Assembly: GCA_021202635.1 (NCBI GenBank) | Contig: JAJQCQ010000071.1 | Location: 1-53,056, forward strand | DNA: 53,056 nucleotides | From: Lachnospiraceae bacterium | GTDB taxonomy: Bacteria > Bacillota > Clostridia > Lachnospirales > Lachnospiraceae | Reading direction: 5' to 3' | In this document: positions 1 to 9,342 of the stretch, in pieces | Layout of the letters: every line of letters starts with the position of its first letter | Numbering within the stretch: the first letter of the stretch is position 1 | Position numbers and translations under genes: made by a program | Notes under the pieces: generated by a model | What the model saw: only the letters and a program-made list of their open reading frames with translations | Told to the model about the DNA's origin: nothing | The model's database searches: none

Positions 1-90
1 TCATGAGTATGAATTTGTGCAAAATTCACTCTTGACAAAGGTCACTTCATAACAGCAGGTAAACCTGCACAGTCTGTCTTTTCATTTCGA

Positions 91-111
91 TGCTGTTCTG
101 AACTATTACCA
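91..111 (-). repeat. Fragment of dispersed palindromic repeat
   Basis: Read on the minus strand these 21 bases match 19 of 21 bases of the left end of the repeat copy at 44633-44653, including the TTCAGAACAGCA core and the outer TGGTAA. The rest of the element is not recognisable here, so this is a truncated copy or a chance end-match. No gene is seen in bases 1-271. A TTGACA hexamer at 33-38 lacks a convincing -10 partner. Confidence 0.4.
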
Positions 112-271
112 ATTCTGATAAGGCCAGATGGGAAAAGACCGGGGTTGCTCTTATGCACAGGACCAGAGGGAGGCAATAGTGTCTGCCTGCGTTCGTCCTG
201 CATGCCGGGCCGTGCATGGCGCTGTCCGATTTGCGGAAAGGGAAATTCATGGAAGGTTGAGGATCTGGTTC

Positions 272-1159
272 ATGTGTCTGGAGTTACCACAGTTTATCAA
301 TTATCTGAAAGAACAGAAGAACGCGTCAGAAAGCACTGTTGATTCCTATCAGAGGGATTTAAAAAAGCTGGACAGCTATCTGGCTGACCTGGGTGTGGAC
401 CAGGTCGCGAATGTGACCACGACGGCACTGAATTCTTACATATTATATCTGGAGAAACAGGGGATGTCTACCGCTACCGTTTCGCGGAATGTGTCCTCGA
501 TGAAGGCTTTCTTTCACTATGTATACCGCAGGCATGAGATTTCAGATGATCCGACCGAGGCGATCCGGGCACCGCATATCGAGAAAAAGATGCCCGGGAT
601 TCTGAGTCAGGAGGAGACGGCCCGTCTGTTGGAGCAGCCGTCCGGCGATACGCCGAAGGAGCTGCGGGACCGGGCGATGCTGGAGCTGATGTACGCGACC
701 GGTATGCGCGTCACCGAGCTGATTCTGGTTGGGCTGGAGGATGTACACCTCGGGATGAATTACGTTCTCTGCAGCGAAGGCGGCAAAGAGCGCGTGATTC
801 CGTTCGGCGATACAGCGAAGCACGCGGTTGAGCGCTATCTGAAGGAGGGCAGAGACCGGCTCCTGAAGGGAAATGAGAGCGAGCTGCTCTTTGTCAATTG
901 CTCCGGACATGCCATGAGCCGTCAGGGCTTCTGGAAGATCGTGAAATCTTACGCGGCGAAGGCGGGGATCACCTCGGACATCACGCCGCAGACCCTGCGG
1001 CATTCGTTCGCCGTGCATCTGATTCAGAATGGAGCGCCGCTGGATTCCGTCCAGGCGATGCTCGGCCATGCAGATTTATCGACGACACAGGCCGCATACA
1101 GGGACCTGGGCGTTGACCGGGTACAGCGTGTATACCATGCTTCCCACCCCAGAGGATAA
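272..1159 (+). CDS. Xer-like tyrosine recombinase
   Basis: A 295-residue tyrosine recombinase with the XerC/XerD layout: SAM-like core-binding domain at about residues 1-95 and catalytic domain at about 110-290. The ATG at 272 is chosen because GGAAGGTTGAGG lies just upstream and family homology starts there; the frame is open further upstream without homology. Catalytic Arg146 (TGMRVTEL), Lys172 (GGKERVIP), Arg243 and His266 (LGHAD) are visible. Two departures are odd. The first histidine of H-x-x-R is Gln240 (QTLR), and the presumed nucleophile Tyr276 lies ten residues after His266 rather than the nine of XerC/XerD (STTQAAY instead of STTQIY). The protein ends HPRG like XerD. It may resolve chromosome dimers or be a solitary recombinase. 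The family is certain, the exact role is not. Confidence 0.85.
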   Translation: MCLELPQFINYLKEQKNASESTVDSYQRDLKKLDSYLADLGVDQVANVTTTALNSYILYLEKQGMSTATVSRNVSSMKAFFHYVYRRHEISDDPTEAIRAPHIEKKMPGILSQEETARLLEQPSGDTPKELRDRAMLELMYATGMRVTELILVGLEDVHLGMNYVLCSEGGKERVIPFGDTAKHAVERYLKEGRDRLLKGNESELLFVNCSGHAMSRQGFWKIVKSYAAKAGITSDITPQTLRHSFAVHLIQNGAPLDSVQAMLGHADLSTTQAAYRDLGVDRVQRVYHASHPRG

Positions 1160-1167
1160 AGAGAAAA

Positions 1168-1195
1168 CGGATAGGGGTGATAGCACCCCTATCCG
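1168..1195 (-). terminator. Terminator between converging xer and cotJ genes
   Basis: A perfect 12-bp stem (CGGATAGGGGTG and its complement) with a four-base loop. On the minus strand it is followed by GTTTTCTCTTT, which fits termination of the cotJ operon. The plus-strand side has no T run, so it serves xer less clearly. Confidence 0.75.
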
Positions 1196-1240
1196 ATTGC
1201 GCACGACCGCGCAAGGAATATTTCTGCTAACCGCGCTTAC

Positions 1241-1871
1241 TTATGCCTGGTTTTCCGGGGCGAGACACGTAACGGGTGCGTCAAAGCCCGGGTTGAAGGC
1301 GTAGAAGTTCCTGGCGTCCAGTCCATCCTGAACGCTGCGCATGGCTTCGCCGAAGCGCTGGAAGTGTACCACCTCGCGGGCGCGCAGGAAGCGGATCGGG
1401 TCAACGACGTCCGGGTCTTTTACCAGGCGGAGAATGTTGTCGTACGTGGTGCGGGCCTTCATTTCCGCGGCCAGATCCTCCGACAGGTCTGTGAGCGGGT
1501 CGCCGGTAGACTGGAACTCCGTCGCGCAGAAGGGTGCTCCGCCCGCGGCCTGCGGCCATACGCCGACCGTGTGATCCGCATAATAGGGGGGCAAAGCCTT
1601 CTTTTTCTATTTCTTCCGGGGAGAGCCCGCGGGTCAGCTGGTGGATGATGGTCGCCACGATTTCCAGGTGGGCCAGCTCTTCGGTGCCTACATCGGTGAG
1701 AATGGCCGATACGGTTCCGTTCGGCGAGGTGTAGCGCTGTGAGAGATAACGCATGGAGGCGCCCATTTCACCGTCCGGGCCTCCGTACTGGCTCAGAATG
1801 ACCTGCGCCAGCTTTGCGTTCGGTGTCTTGATTTTCACTGGATATTCCAGTCGTTTCTCATAATACCACAT
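1241..1871 (-). pseudogene. cotJC: Spore coat protein CotJC, frameshifted
   Basis: CotJC is a manganese-catalase-like inner spore-coat protein. The N-terminal part starts at ATG 1871 (MWYYEKRLEYPVKIKTPN) behind GGAGG and runs to GFAP. The C-terminal part continues in another frame as YYADHTVGVWPQAAGG and ends in NFYAFNPGFDAP. The switch falls in a run of six C on the coding strand (six G at about 1586-1591). Five C would give the uninterrupted family sequence A-P-Y-Y-A-D. Both halves are otherwise intact, including ferritin-like ELAHLE and VVHFQRFGE. A single-base sequencing error, a recent mutation and slippage are all possible. The start codon overlaps the cotJB stop by one base (TAATG). 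Confidence 0.85.
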
Positions 1872-2296
1872 TAAAGCTCGCCTCCTTCCCACGGCCATGC
1901 CTGGGTGACCCATTTCACACTGTAGGGCGCTCCCGGTCCGCCCATGCCGTAGCGCATCGGTCCATATTTTTCCTCATAAAGGTGCAGCGCCCGGTTTCGC
2001 CGGTGATTATATTTGTGAAAATGTTCCCGCGCGCGCTCATCGTTCGGATGCGTATCCAGATACAGCATCAGGTCATAGGCACAGAAGCTTACTTCATCCA
2101 GATACCGGAGAAGCTGCTGCCGGCTGCCGGTCGGGATATCGGAGACCTCCATTGCTTCGGAATATCCATCTGTGCTGCATACGCAGCCTTCCGGCGTGTG
2201 AGCACTCCCGTTTGCCGTGCGTGTGCGTCCATCCGGAACACCCATGCCCGGACGGCTGCCCATCATACTGCGCATATTTCTTCCATTTCCATACAT
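1871..2296 (-). CDS. cotJB: Spore coat protein CotJB
   Basis: The C-terminal 90 residues match CotJB: a helical region with LDEVSFCAYDLMLYLDTHPNDERA, then LYEEKYGPM and a Trp-rich end (VTQAWPWE). CotJB works with CotJA and CotJC in the coat of the forespore. From ATG 2296 (AGAAGGAG just upstream) the protein has 141 residues, longer than the usual 80-90. The extra N-terminal part is rich in Gly, Met and Arg and includes a Cys-x-Cys. A second candidate start at 2320 overlaps the cotJA stop (ATGCTGGTGA) and would couple translation; a third is the Met shortly before EVSDIP. The order cotJA-cotJB-cotJC is the standard operon, expressed in the mother cell in Bacillus. Confidence 0.85.
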   Translation of the reverse strand: MYGNGRNMRSMMGSRPGMGVPDGRTRTANGSAHTPEGCVCSTDGYSEAMEVSDIPTGSRQQLLRYLDEVSFCAYDLMLYLDTHPNDERAREHFHKYNHRRNRALHLYEEKYGPMRYGMGGPGAPYSVKWVTQAWPWEGGEL

Positions 2297-2310
2297 GGCT
2301 CCTTCTCTGT

Positions 2311-2535
2311 TCACCAGCATTTTCCCCCTTTCCCGCAGAATGGTTTGCAAAGACTCTCAAAAACGGTACCGACCTTCAGCGCGGTACAGGGGTCATAGGG
2401 AATTTCCCACTGCTGACAGGGTACATAGCTCATCGCCAGCGGTGCGTCCGCTGCTGTCAGGTGATCATAAACGCTGTCGACCAGGGCATTCTCCCTGCCC
2501 ATACATCCACAGCTCTGGCTTTGAATATCCGACAT
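2311..2535 (-). CDS. cotJA: Spore coat-associated protein CotJA
   Basis: A 74-residue protein with the CotJA signature LAMSYVPCQQWEIPYDPCTALKVGT followed by a short F-x-x-L-x-KPF segment. ATG 2535 is preferred over the upstream in-frame start because AAAGGAG lies six bases before it. The protein has more cysteines than usual: a CGC near the N-terminus, two in the core and CGKGGKC near the end. It is the first gene of the cotJ operon. The upstream region contains an AT-rich GAATATTTTT that could be part of a sporulation sigma-factor promoter, but I could not confirm a matching -10. Confidence 0.85.
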   Translation of the reverse strand: MSDIQSQSCGCMGRENALVDSVYDHLTAADAPLAMSYVPCQQWEIPYDPCTALKVGTVFESLCKPFCGKGGKCW

Positions 2536-2698
2536 AATAGCTCCTTTCTGAAAACAGGTTCTCTTTAGAATATGAAATGGCTGCTGTAATTGTGTTGCCA
2601 CTCACATTTTCTATTATTCCCGAAAAATATTCTCTTAGCACTGGAAAATCACAGCGGGATATGTTATGATAACCACATTGCGAATTTATTTAGTGACA

Positions 2699-2745
2699 AT
2701 TCAGAACGGAAGCGGAGCGCAGGCCTGCGGTCTGCTGTTCTGAAT
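2699..2745 (-). repeat. Dispersed palindromic repeat, copy A
   Basis: An imperfect 47-bp palindrome with perfect 9-bp ends (ATTCAGAAC / GTTCTGAAT) and a GC-rich centre (GCAGACCGCAGGCCTGCG on the minus strand). It shares the core TTCAGAACAGCAG-CCGCAG with copies at 28.0, 33.2 and 44.6 kb. It sits between the cotJ promoter region and ftsW. Confidence 0.65.
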
Positions 2746-2782
2746 GGCTGCTTTGTTTTCAGGGGAATTAAGGGGACTTTCT

Positions 2783-3997
2783 ATGGCAGTAAATACGGGA
2801 AACCTGCGCCCGGTACAAAAAAAGAAAAAAGCGGTTCCCAGGCAGAGGAAGCGCTTCTTTGTGAGCAGGTCGGCAGACGCTGAGCGGGATTATTTTGATT
2901 ACAACCTTCTCGCGGTGGTGATTCTGCTGACCTGCTTCGGGCTGATTATGCTGTACAGCTCCAGCGCCTATGAGGCGATTGTGGAGAACAACGATGACAT
3001 GGTTTATTTCCGCAAGCAGGCGATTATCAGCGCGATTGCGCTCGTCTGTGCGCTGATTGGTTCTCAGATCGATTACCATCGGCTGGCGGATTTCTCAGAT
3101 ATTCTTTATGGAATCTCGATGGGGCTGCTGGTTCTCACAAAGTTTTTCGGGATTGAGGTGAATGGCGCGAAGCGCTGGCTGGGTACAAGCTCCTTTTCCT
3201 TTCAGCCGGCCGAGATTGCCAAGCTGGCGATCATTCTGCTGCTGCCGACGATTATCGCGAAGGCCAGTTATGGCTTCCGCGGTTTGAAGGCTGTGATAGG
3301 CGCAGGCATCTGGGGCTTTTTGTCAGCCGGCTTCACCTATTATTTTACAGAAAACCTGAGCACAGCGATCATCATTTTGGGTATCACAGTCGCATTGATT
3401 TTTATTGCGCATCCGAAGACGCTTCCGTTTGTAATAACCGCACTTGTCGGTGTCGCAGCGATTGCGGTGCTGGTGGTATGGATTATCTCAGGGGGTGTCA
3501 GCGGCGGCTTTCGCATCACGCGTATTCAGGTCTGGCTGCACCCGGAGGATTACGCGAGCGGCAGCGGCTACCAGATCCTGCAGGCGCTCTACGCGATCGG
3601 CAGCGGCGGCTTTTTTGGAAAGGGACTGGGAAACAGTACGCAGAAGCTCGGTTCGCTTCCTGAGGCACAGAATGATATGATCTTTTCGATCATCTGCGAG
3701 GAGCTGGGCCTGTTCGGCGCGGCGCTGGTGATGCTGCTGTTTGTCTTTCTGCTATACCGCCTGGCGGTAATCGCACAGAACGCACCGGACCTGCTCGGTT
3801 CGCTGATCGTCTGCGGGATTTTTGTACATATCGCATTGCAGGTCATCCTGAATATCGCGGTGGTGACCAATCTGATCCCGACCACGGGCATCACCCTGCC
3901 GTTCATCAGCTACGGAGGTACGTCCATTCTCTTCCTCATGGCGGAGATGGGACTGGCTCTTGGTGTATCGCGGCAGATCAAATTTAAGGGAGAATAA
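2783..3997 (+). CDS. FtsW/RodA/SpoVE-family peptidoglycan polymerase
   Basis: A 404-residue SEDS protein that polymerises lipid II with a partner class B penicillin-binding protein. After a basic cytoplasmic N-terminus (KKKKAVPRQRKR) there are about ten membrane segments. Typical SEDS motifs are GLIMLYSSSAYEA in the first segment, NGAKRWL, FQPAEIAKLAIIL, GSGYQILQALYAIGSGGFFGKGLG, PEAQNDMIFSIICEELG and, near the end, LIPTTGITLPFISYGGTS. ATG 2783 is chosen because AAGGGGAC lies seven bases upstream; the earlier in-frame ATG at 2744 overlaps the repeat and has no ribosome binding site. FtsW, RodA and SpoVE are hard to separate by sequence; the motif set and lack of mreCD neighbours favour FtsW or SpoVE. 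A possible extended -10 (TGTTATGAT) lies at 2662-2670. Confidence 0.9.
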   Translation: MAVNTGNLRPVQKKKKAVPRQRKRFFVSRSADAERDYFDYNLLAVVILLTCFGLIMLYSSSAYEAIVENNDDMVYFRKQAIISAIALVCALIGSQIDYHRLADFSDILYGISMGLLVLTKFFGIEVNGAKRWLGTSSFSFQPAEIAKLAIILLLPTIIAKASYGFRGLKAVIGAGIWGFLSAGFTYYFTENLSTAIIILGITVALIFIAHPKTLPFVITALVGVAAIAVLVVWIISGGVSGGFRITRIQVWLHPEDYASGSGYQILQALYAIGSGGFFGKGLGNSTQKLGSLPEAQNDMIFSIICEELGLFGAALVMLLFVFLLYRLAVIAQNAPDLLGSLIVCGIFVHIALQVILNIAVVTNLIPTTGITLPFISYGGTSILFLMAEMGLALGVSRQIKFKGE

Positions 3998-4072
3998 ATC
4001 CGGTATTGCGGGAATCCTTTTGAAAGAGGGAAGGATACCGGAGAATCCGGAGACAGGAAAGAGGAGAATATT

Positions 4073-5539
4073 ATGGAAAAGGTAAAAACACGTTTTGCAC
4101 CCAGTCCGACCGGGCGGATGCATGTAGGCAATTTAAGAACTGCGCTTTACGCGTACCTGATTGCGAAGCATGAGAATGGCACCTTTATGCTGCGCATTGA
4201 GGACACAGACCAGGAGCGCCTGGTGGAGGGCGCGGTGGATATTATCAACCGCACACTGGAAAAGACCGGCCTGGTTCATGATGAGGGCCCGGATAAGGAC
4301 GGCGGCGTCGGACCGTATGTCCAGAGTGAGCGGCAGAAGGCCGGCATTTATATGAAATACGCCAAAGAGCTGGTGGAAAAGGGAGAGGCGTACTACTGCT
4401 TCTGCACGAAGGAGCGCCTGGAGTCCCTGAAGCAGGAGGTTGCGGGCAAGGAGATTTCCGTTTATGACAAGCACTGCCTCCATCTTTCCAAAGAGGAAGT
4501 TGAGGAAAAGCTCGCTTCCGGCATTCCCTGGGTCATTCGTCAGAATGTGCCGCGGGAGGGGACGACGACGTTTGAGGATGAGATTTACGGTACAATTGAG
4601 GTGCCGAATGAAGAGCTCGACGACATGATTCTGATCAAGTCGGACGGCTTCCCGACCTACAATTTCGCCAATGTGGTAGACGATCACCTGATGGGCATCA
4701 CCCATGTCGTGCGCGGCAATGAATACCTTTCCTCCGCGCCGAAGTACAATCGTCTCTACGCGGCCTTCGGCTGGGAGGTGCCGGTGTATGTACACTGTCC
4801 GCTGATCACGGACGCAGAGCACAAGAAGCTGAGCAAACGTTCCGGCCATTCCTCCTTTGAGGACCTGCTGGACCAGGGTTTTGTCTCCGAGGCAATTATC
4901 AACTACGTGGCGCTGCTCGGCTGGTGCCCGGAGGATAACCGGGAGATCTTTTCCCTGCCGGAGCTGGTGGAAGCGTTTGATTATCATCATATGAGCAAGT
5001 CTCCGGCGGTCTTTGACATGCAGAAGCTCCGCTGGATGAATGGGGAATATTTGAAAGCGATGGACGCGGATGTCTTCTATGAGGCTGCGCTTCCTTATCT
5101 GAAGCAGGCGCTCACAAAGGACCTCGACCTGCGCAAGATCGCGGCTATGGTCAAGACCAGGATAGAGGTTTATCCGGATATCCCGGAGATGGTCGATTTC
5201 TTCGAAAAGCTGCCGGATTATGAGGTTTCGCTTTATACGAACAAAAAATCAAAATCGACCGAAGCCATCAGCCTGGAGGTACTGAAGGAGCTGCTTCCCC
5301 GCCTGGAGGCGCAGGAGGATTTTGGCAATGATGCGCTCTTTGCTCTGCTCAAGGCATATGTGGATGAGAAGGGCTGCAAGGTGAATTTCGTGATGTGGCC
5401 TGTCCGCATCGCAGTCTCCGGGAAAGCCATGACGCCGGCCGGCGCGACCGAGATCATGGACGTCCTGGGAAAAGAAGAGTCGCTTGCGCGGATCCGCGCG
5501 GCAATCAGAAAGCTGGAGGACTCACATGGCATTCAGTGA
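4073..5539 (+). CDS. gltX: Glutamyl-tRNA synthetase
   Basis: A 488-residue class I aminoacyl-tRNA synthetase that charges tRNA-Glu, and probably also tRNA-Gln in an organism using the amidotransferase route. The class I HIGH motif appears as HVGN at residues 17-20 inside [12 protein letters not shown], and the KMSKS motif as KKLSKR near residue 250. A Cys-rich [10 protein letters not shown] follows the first half of the Rossmann fold, as in many bacterial GluRS. The C-terminal third is the anticodon-binding helical cage. AGAGGAGA lies just before the ATG. The stop overlaps the start of the downstream helicase gene, so the two are probably co-transcribed. Confidence 0.97.
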   Translation: MEKVKTRFAPSPTGRMHVGNLRTALYAYLIAKHENGTFMLRIEDTDQERLVEGAVDIINRTLEKTGLVHDEGPDKDGGVGPYVQSERQKAGIYMKYAKELVEKGEAYYCFCTKERLESLKQEVAGKEISVYDKHCLHLSKEEVEEKLASGIPWVIRQNVPREGTTTFEDEIYGTIEVPNEELDDMILIKSDGFPTYNFANVVDDHLMGITHVVRGNEYLSSAPKYNRLYAAFGWEVPVYVHCPLITDAEHKKLSKRSGHSSFEDLLDQGFVSEAIINYVALLGWCPEDNREIFSLPELVEAFDYHHMSKSPAVFDMQKLRWMNGEYLKAMDADVFYEAALPYLKQALTKDLDLRKIAAMVKTRIEVYPDIPEMVDFFEKLPDYEVSLYTNKKSKSTEAISLEVLKELLPRLEAQEDFGNDALFALLKAYVDEKGCKVNFVMWPVRIAVSGKAMTPAGATEIMDVLGKEESLARIRAAIRKLEDSHGIQ

Positions 5540-7478
5540 GGCTCAGGAAAGGGCGATCGCTCACAAAGACGGTCCGGCCATGGTACTGGCCGGGCCGGGT
5601 TCCGGAAAAACCCTCGTTATTACACAGAGAACAAAATATCTGATTGATACTTACCAGGTCAATCCGCGGGAAATCCTGGTCATCACCTTCACGAAAGCTG
5701 CCGCACAGGAAATGCAGGGGCGTTTTGGGGCAATCTGCGGCCGCGGGGGTGTGACCTTCGGAACCTTTCACGCGGTCTTTTTTGGCATCCTTAAGCACGC
5801 CTACCATTACACCGCCGCCAATGTGATGAGCGAAGAGACCAGAGTACGGCTGATCCGGGACATCTGTGCGCAGTGCGGCGCCAGACGGGCCGCTGCGGGA
5901 GCAGCTGTGTCCGGGACTGCGGGCGGCGCGGCTGCTGAGATGGAGGCAGATACGATCTCCGGGATCGCCGCAGAGATCAGTGCGGTCAAAAATGAGCATA
6001 TTTCGCTGGAGCATTATTACGCACGCTCCTGTGCAGAGGAGGTCTTCCGCGAGGTCTACCGCCGCTATGAGGAAACGCACCGGCAGCAGCGGCTGCTGGA
6101 TTTTGACGATATGCTCACCTATACCTGGGAGCTTCTGACCCAGCGGCAGGATATTCTGCACGCCTGGCAGGAACGCTGGCATTATATCCTGGTGGATGAA
6201 TTTCAGGACATCAATCTGCTGCAGTATGAGATTCTGCGGCTTCTGGCTGCACCGCGGAACAATCTTTTCATCGTCGGGGACGATGACCAGTCCATTTACC
6301 GCTTCCGCGGCGCGAAGCCGGAGATCATGCTGAACTTTCCCAAAGACTATCCGGAGGCGGAGACCATTTTGCTGGATCAGAATTTCCGTTCGGCCGGAAA
6401 GGTGGTCTGTGCAGCGCGGAGGGTGATAGAGGAGAATAAACACCGCTTTTCAAAGGATATCCGTTTTGTCCGCCCAGAGGGACTTCCCATCGACATCCGT
6501 GAATTTCAGGATCCGGATCATGAGAGTCTGTACCTGGTGCAGCAGATCCGCAAACGGGCCGAAGAGGAGCAGGTTCCTTACCAGGATATGGCGATTCTGG
6601 TGCGGACCAACCAGGGAGCGGGTCCGATTGCCGAGCGCCTGACCGAGTTCAATATTCCGTTCCTGATGCGCGAGGCTCTGCCGAGCGTCTACGACCACTG
6701 GATCGCGAAGGACCTTTTCGCCTACTTTCACCTCGCCTATGAGGGGCTGGACCGCGCCGAATTTCTGCAGGTCATGAACCATCCGACGCGCTACATCAGC
6801 CGCGACGCGGTGAGCGCGGCCTGCAGGGGCACTCCGCGGACGGGGGCATCCATCGCGCAAAATGCAGAGCATGCGCCGCAAAACAGGGATGCCCGGCGGC
6901 AGCTTTCTTTTGCGGCTCTCCATGAATACTACCGGGATAAAGAGTGGATGGAGGAACATCTGGTAAATTTTGAGGCAGACCTGAAGCTTCTGCCGAACCT
7001 GAAGCCCTACGCCGCGGTCAACTACATCCGGTACGGGATGCAATATGAGAAGTATCTGCGCGAATACGCAGCGCACCGGCGGATGAAGCCGGAGGAGCTG
7101 CTGGAGATTCTCGATGAGCTCCAGGAGGGCGCAAAGCCCTATGAGAGTGTTTCCGAGTGGAAGGCACACATTGAAGAATACCGGGCCGCTCTCGAAGAAA
7201 ACCGCAGGAAGGTCAAAAAAGGGGAGACGGAGGCGGTCACGATCGCCACGCTTCACGCCTCAAAGGGTCTGGAATTTCCGGAGGTATTTCTCCCGGATGT
7301 GAATGAAGGGATCCTGCCGCACCACCGCGCCTCCCTGGAGGCTGATTTCGAAGAAGAGCGCCGCCTGTTCTACGTTGGCATGACCCGGGCAAAGGATCGG
7401 CTGCATATCTTCTATACAAAAGAGCGGTATGGAAAAAAACAGGAGCCGTCCGGATTTCTGGATACGCTGCTTGAGTAA
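5526..7478 (+). CDS. UvrD/PcrA-type superfamily I DNA helicase
   Basis: A 650-residue 3'-5' DNA helicase with the SF1A motif series: Q motif at the start (FSEAQERAI), Walker [19 protein letters not shown] (Ia), VDEFQDIN (II), [13 protein letters not shown] (III), DQNFRS (IV), [21 protein letters not shown] (V) and [16 protein letters not shown] (VI). ATG 5526 is used because GGAGG lies six bases upstream and it overlaps the gltX stop by 14 bases. The protein is shorter than PcrA (usually above 700 residues) and lacks the C-terminal extension that contacts RNA polymerase. An Ala/Gly-rich insert (about residues 115-140) lies between motifs Ia and II. It is likely a repair helicase. Confidence 0.92.
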   Translation: MAFSEAQERAIAHKDGPAMVLAGPGSGKTLVITQRTKYLIDTYQVNPREILVITFTKAAAQEMQGRFGAICGRGGVTFGTFHAVFFGILKHAYHYTAANVMSEETRVRLIRDICAQCGARRAAAGAAVSGTAGGAAAEMEADTISGIAAEISAVKNEHISLEHYYARSCAEEVFREVYRRYEETHRQQRLLDFDDMLTYTWELLTQRQDILHAWQERWHYILVDEFQDINLLQYEILRLLAAPRNNLFIVGDDDQSIYRFRGAKPEIMLNFPKDYPEAETILLDQNFRSAGKVVCAARRVIEENKHRFSKDIRFVRPEGLPIDIREFQDPDHESLYLVQQIRKRAEEEQVPYQDMAILVRTNQGAGPIAERLTEFNIPFLMREALPSVYDHWIAKDLFAYFHLAYEGLDRAEFLQVMNHPTRYISRDAVSAACRGTPRTGASIAQNAEHAPQNRDARRQLSFAALHEYYRDKEWMEEHLVNFEADLKLLPNLKPYAAVNYIRYGMQYEKYLREYAAHRRMKPEELLEILDELQEGAKPYESVSEWKAHIEEYRAALEENRRKVKKGETEAVTIATLHASKGLEFPEVFLPDVNEGILPHHRASLEADFEEERRLFYVGMTRAKDRLHIFYTKERYGKKQEPSGFLDTLLE

Positions 7479-7590
7479 ATGGGAATTATTTCCAGGTCAC
7501 ATATACATTTTTGGATAATCTGCCAAGCCTGCCGCGCGGATGGTGCAAGATTTTTGTGGGGATTGAAGGAACGAAAAAGTAAAGTTAAGG

Positions 7591-7619
7591 TTGAAAACTT
7601 TTGCAGAACGGTTTATATG
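7591..7619 (+). promoter_or_regulatory. Putative sigma-A promoter of the polymer operon
   Basis: TTGAAA at 7591-7596 and TATATG at 7614-7619 are separated by 17 bases. They lie about 100 bases before the Wzz-like gene, in the only sizeable gap ahead of it. Confidence 0.45.
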
Positions 7620-7716
7620 ATTCAGTGGGTTCTCGCCGAACGTCATATGTGATGCGGACGGGAGAGAGAATTCATTTGTAATCATGATTCATACTACATA
7701 TATATTGGAGAATACT

Positions 7717-8523
7717 ATGGAGACAACCGGACAGACAGATACCGGGAGGATGACCGGAACGGTAAATACCGGGAAGACAACCGGTGCGGGAAATACGGAG
7801 AAAATAACCAGGCAGACGGGAAATGTGCCGCAGGCTGCTGCGCGTCAGCGCCAGCAGCCGGAGCAGATTGATCTGAAAGAGCTGTTTTTCATGCTGCTGG
7901 CTCACTGGAAGATGATTTTGCTGGCGACTCTTGCGGGGGCGGCTTTGCTGGGTGCGTACTGTACCTTCTTCCTTTCGCCGTCTTACGAGACGACGGCTTC
8001 GATCTATATTACAAGCACGGATTCCGTGATCAGCATTTCGGACCTGCAGCTGTCGGCCACACTGACCGAAGACTATGCCATGATTATCAAGAGCCGGACC
8101 GTGCTGAATGAAGTCATCGACGAGATGGGACTCGACCTGGACTACAAAGCCCTCGGCAAGCTGGTCTCGGTGAGCAATCCGGATTCGACACACATTGTGG
8201 AGATCACGGTTACCTGCAGTGACCCGGAGCTGGCCCGCGACATCGCGAATGCTCTGGTGGAGATCGGTGTAGATCAGATTTATCAGGTGGTAGGCAGCAG
8301 TATGCCGACGGTGATTGACTATTCCGCGGCGGAGTCCGTGGAGGAGATCGCAGAGAGCCTGCTTTCCTGGCTGGTGAAGGGCGGCCTTCTGGGCGCGGTC
8401 CTGGTCTGCGGGATTCTCGTATTGCGCTCGCTGATGGATACATCTTTGAAGACAGAAGAGGATATTGAAAAGTATCTGGGATTGCCGGTACTTTCGAGTA
8501 TTCCTTATTATCAGGAGCTATAA
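7717..8523 (+). CDS. Wzz/CapA-type chain-length determinant (kinase activator)
   Basis: A 268-residue membrane protein of the polysaccharide co-polymerase type, which in Gram-positives controls polymer chain length and activates the separate tyrosine kinase encoded next. After a low-complexity Thr/Gly/Asn-rich N-terminus and a Gln-rich segment comes the Wzz entry motif (EQIDLKELFFMLLAHWKMILLAT) with a first membrane helix. An extracytoplasmic domain follows (SYETTASIYITS...DYAMIIKSRTVLNEVI), then a second helix (LVKGGLLGAVLVCGILVL) and a short cytoplasmic tail (TSLKTEEDIEKYLGLPVLSSIPYY). ATG 7717 has TTGGAG at a suitable distance; the earlier in-frame ATG at 7684 does not. Confidence 0.88.
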   Translation: METTGQTDTGRMTGTVNTGKTTGAGNTEKITRQTGNVPQAAARQRQQPEQIDLKELFFMLLAHWKMILLATLAGAALLGAYCTFFLSPSYETTASIYITSTDSVISISDLQLSATLTEDYAMIIKSRTVLNEVIDEMGLDLDYKALGKLVSVSNPDSTHIVEITVTCSDPELARDIANALVEIGVDQIYQVVGSSMPTVIDYSAAESVEEIAESLLSWLVKGGLLGAVLVCGILVLRSLMDTSLKTEEDIEKYLGLPVLSSIPYYQEL

Positions 8524-8541
8524 GAGAAAGGAGTCGGTGCC

Positions 8542-9342
8542 ATGGCTGAGTACGAACCACTTGTGAGCTGGACGATGCCTGGACAGAAGCCGGACCAGGA
8601 GGAGAAAAAGATCATCACTCCCAAGTTCGAGCCGCTGCCTTTCCGGGTAAAGGAAGCCATTAATATTCTGCGCGGTAACATTCAGCTCAGCGGATATGAT
8701 CTGAAGCTGATCTCCGTTACGAGCGCGGTGCCGGACGAAGGGAAATCTTCCGTTTCCTTCCATCTGGCGAACAGTTTTGCCGGTCTGGGGAAAAAGACTC
8801 TTTTCCTGGACTGTGATATCCGCAAATCCGTGATCCGGGAGCGGTATGGGATTTCGGGAAGACATGACGGACTGACGGAGTTCCTTATCGGAAGGTGCAA
8901 GATCCCGGAGATCGTATCGAAGACGAATGACGAGAATCTGGACCTTGTTATGACTGGCGCACAGTCGCCGAATCCGAGCGAGCTGATTTCCGGAGAGCGC
9001 TTTCGGATGCTTTGCCAGTGGTGCAGACAGAAGTATGACTATGTCATCATGGACACACCCCCGGTCAATACGGTGATCGACGGTACCCTCGTCTCGAAGC
9101 AGTGCGACGGTACAGTACTGGTCGTTGTGAGCGGCCAGACGGAGCGGAATCAGGCTCTGAAGGCAAAGCGGCAGCTGGAATACGCGAATGTCCGCATCCT
9201 GGGCGTCGTAGCGAACAAGGTCGGCGCACAGAAAAATGGCTACGGTTATGGGTATGGCTATGGTTACGGCTATGGCTACTATAATAAATATTACAGCAAA
9301 TACGAAGACAAAGAGCCGGATACACACGGCGGACGAAGATGA
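8542..9342 (+). CDS. BY-kinase (CpsD/CapB-type tyrosine kinase)
   Basis: A 266-residue cytoplasmic bacterial tyrosine kinase that autophosphorylates a C-terminal tyrosine cluster and regulates export and assembly of surface polysaccharide. Walker A lies at residues 62-69 (AVPDEGKS), Walker A' at 86-95 (TLFLDCDIRK) and Walker B near 168 (YVIMDTPP). The C-terminus is an unusually regular Gly-Tyr repeat followed by YYNKYYSKYED, giving about a dozen possible phosphorylation sites. AAAGGAG precedes the ATG. The stop shares ATGA with the start of the LCP gene, so the three genes form one operon. Confidence 0.93.
   Translation: MAEYEPLVSWTMPGQKPDQEEKKIITPKFEPLPFRVKEAINILRGNIQLSGYDLKLISVTSAVPDEGKSSVSFHLANSFAGLGKKTLFLDCDIRKSVIRERYGISGRHDGLTEFLIGRCKIPEIVSKTNDENLDLVMTGAQSPNPSELISGERFRMLCQWCRQKYDYVIMDTPPVNTVIDGTLVSKQCDGTVLVVVSGQTERNQALKAKRQLEYANVRILGVVANKVGAQKNGYGYGYGYGYGYGYYNKYYSKYEDKEPDTHGGRR

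Noticed and set aside
542-1069. 175-codon minus-strand frame opposite the Xer gene
   Set aside because: It is fully antisense to a clear recombinase, has no ribosome binding site and shows the Arg/Leu-rich composition of a shadow frame.
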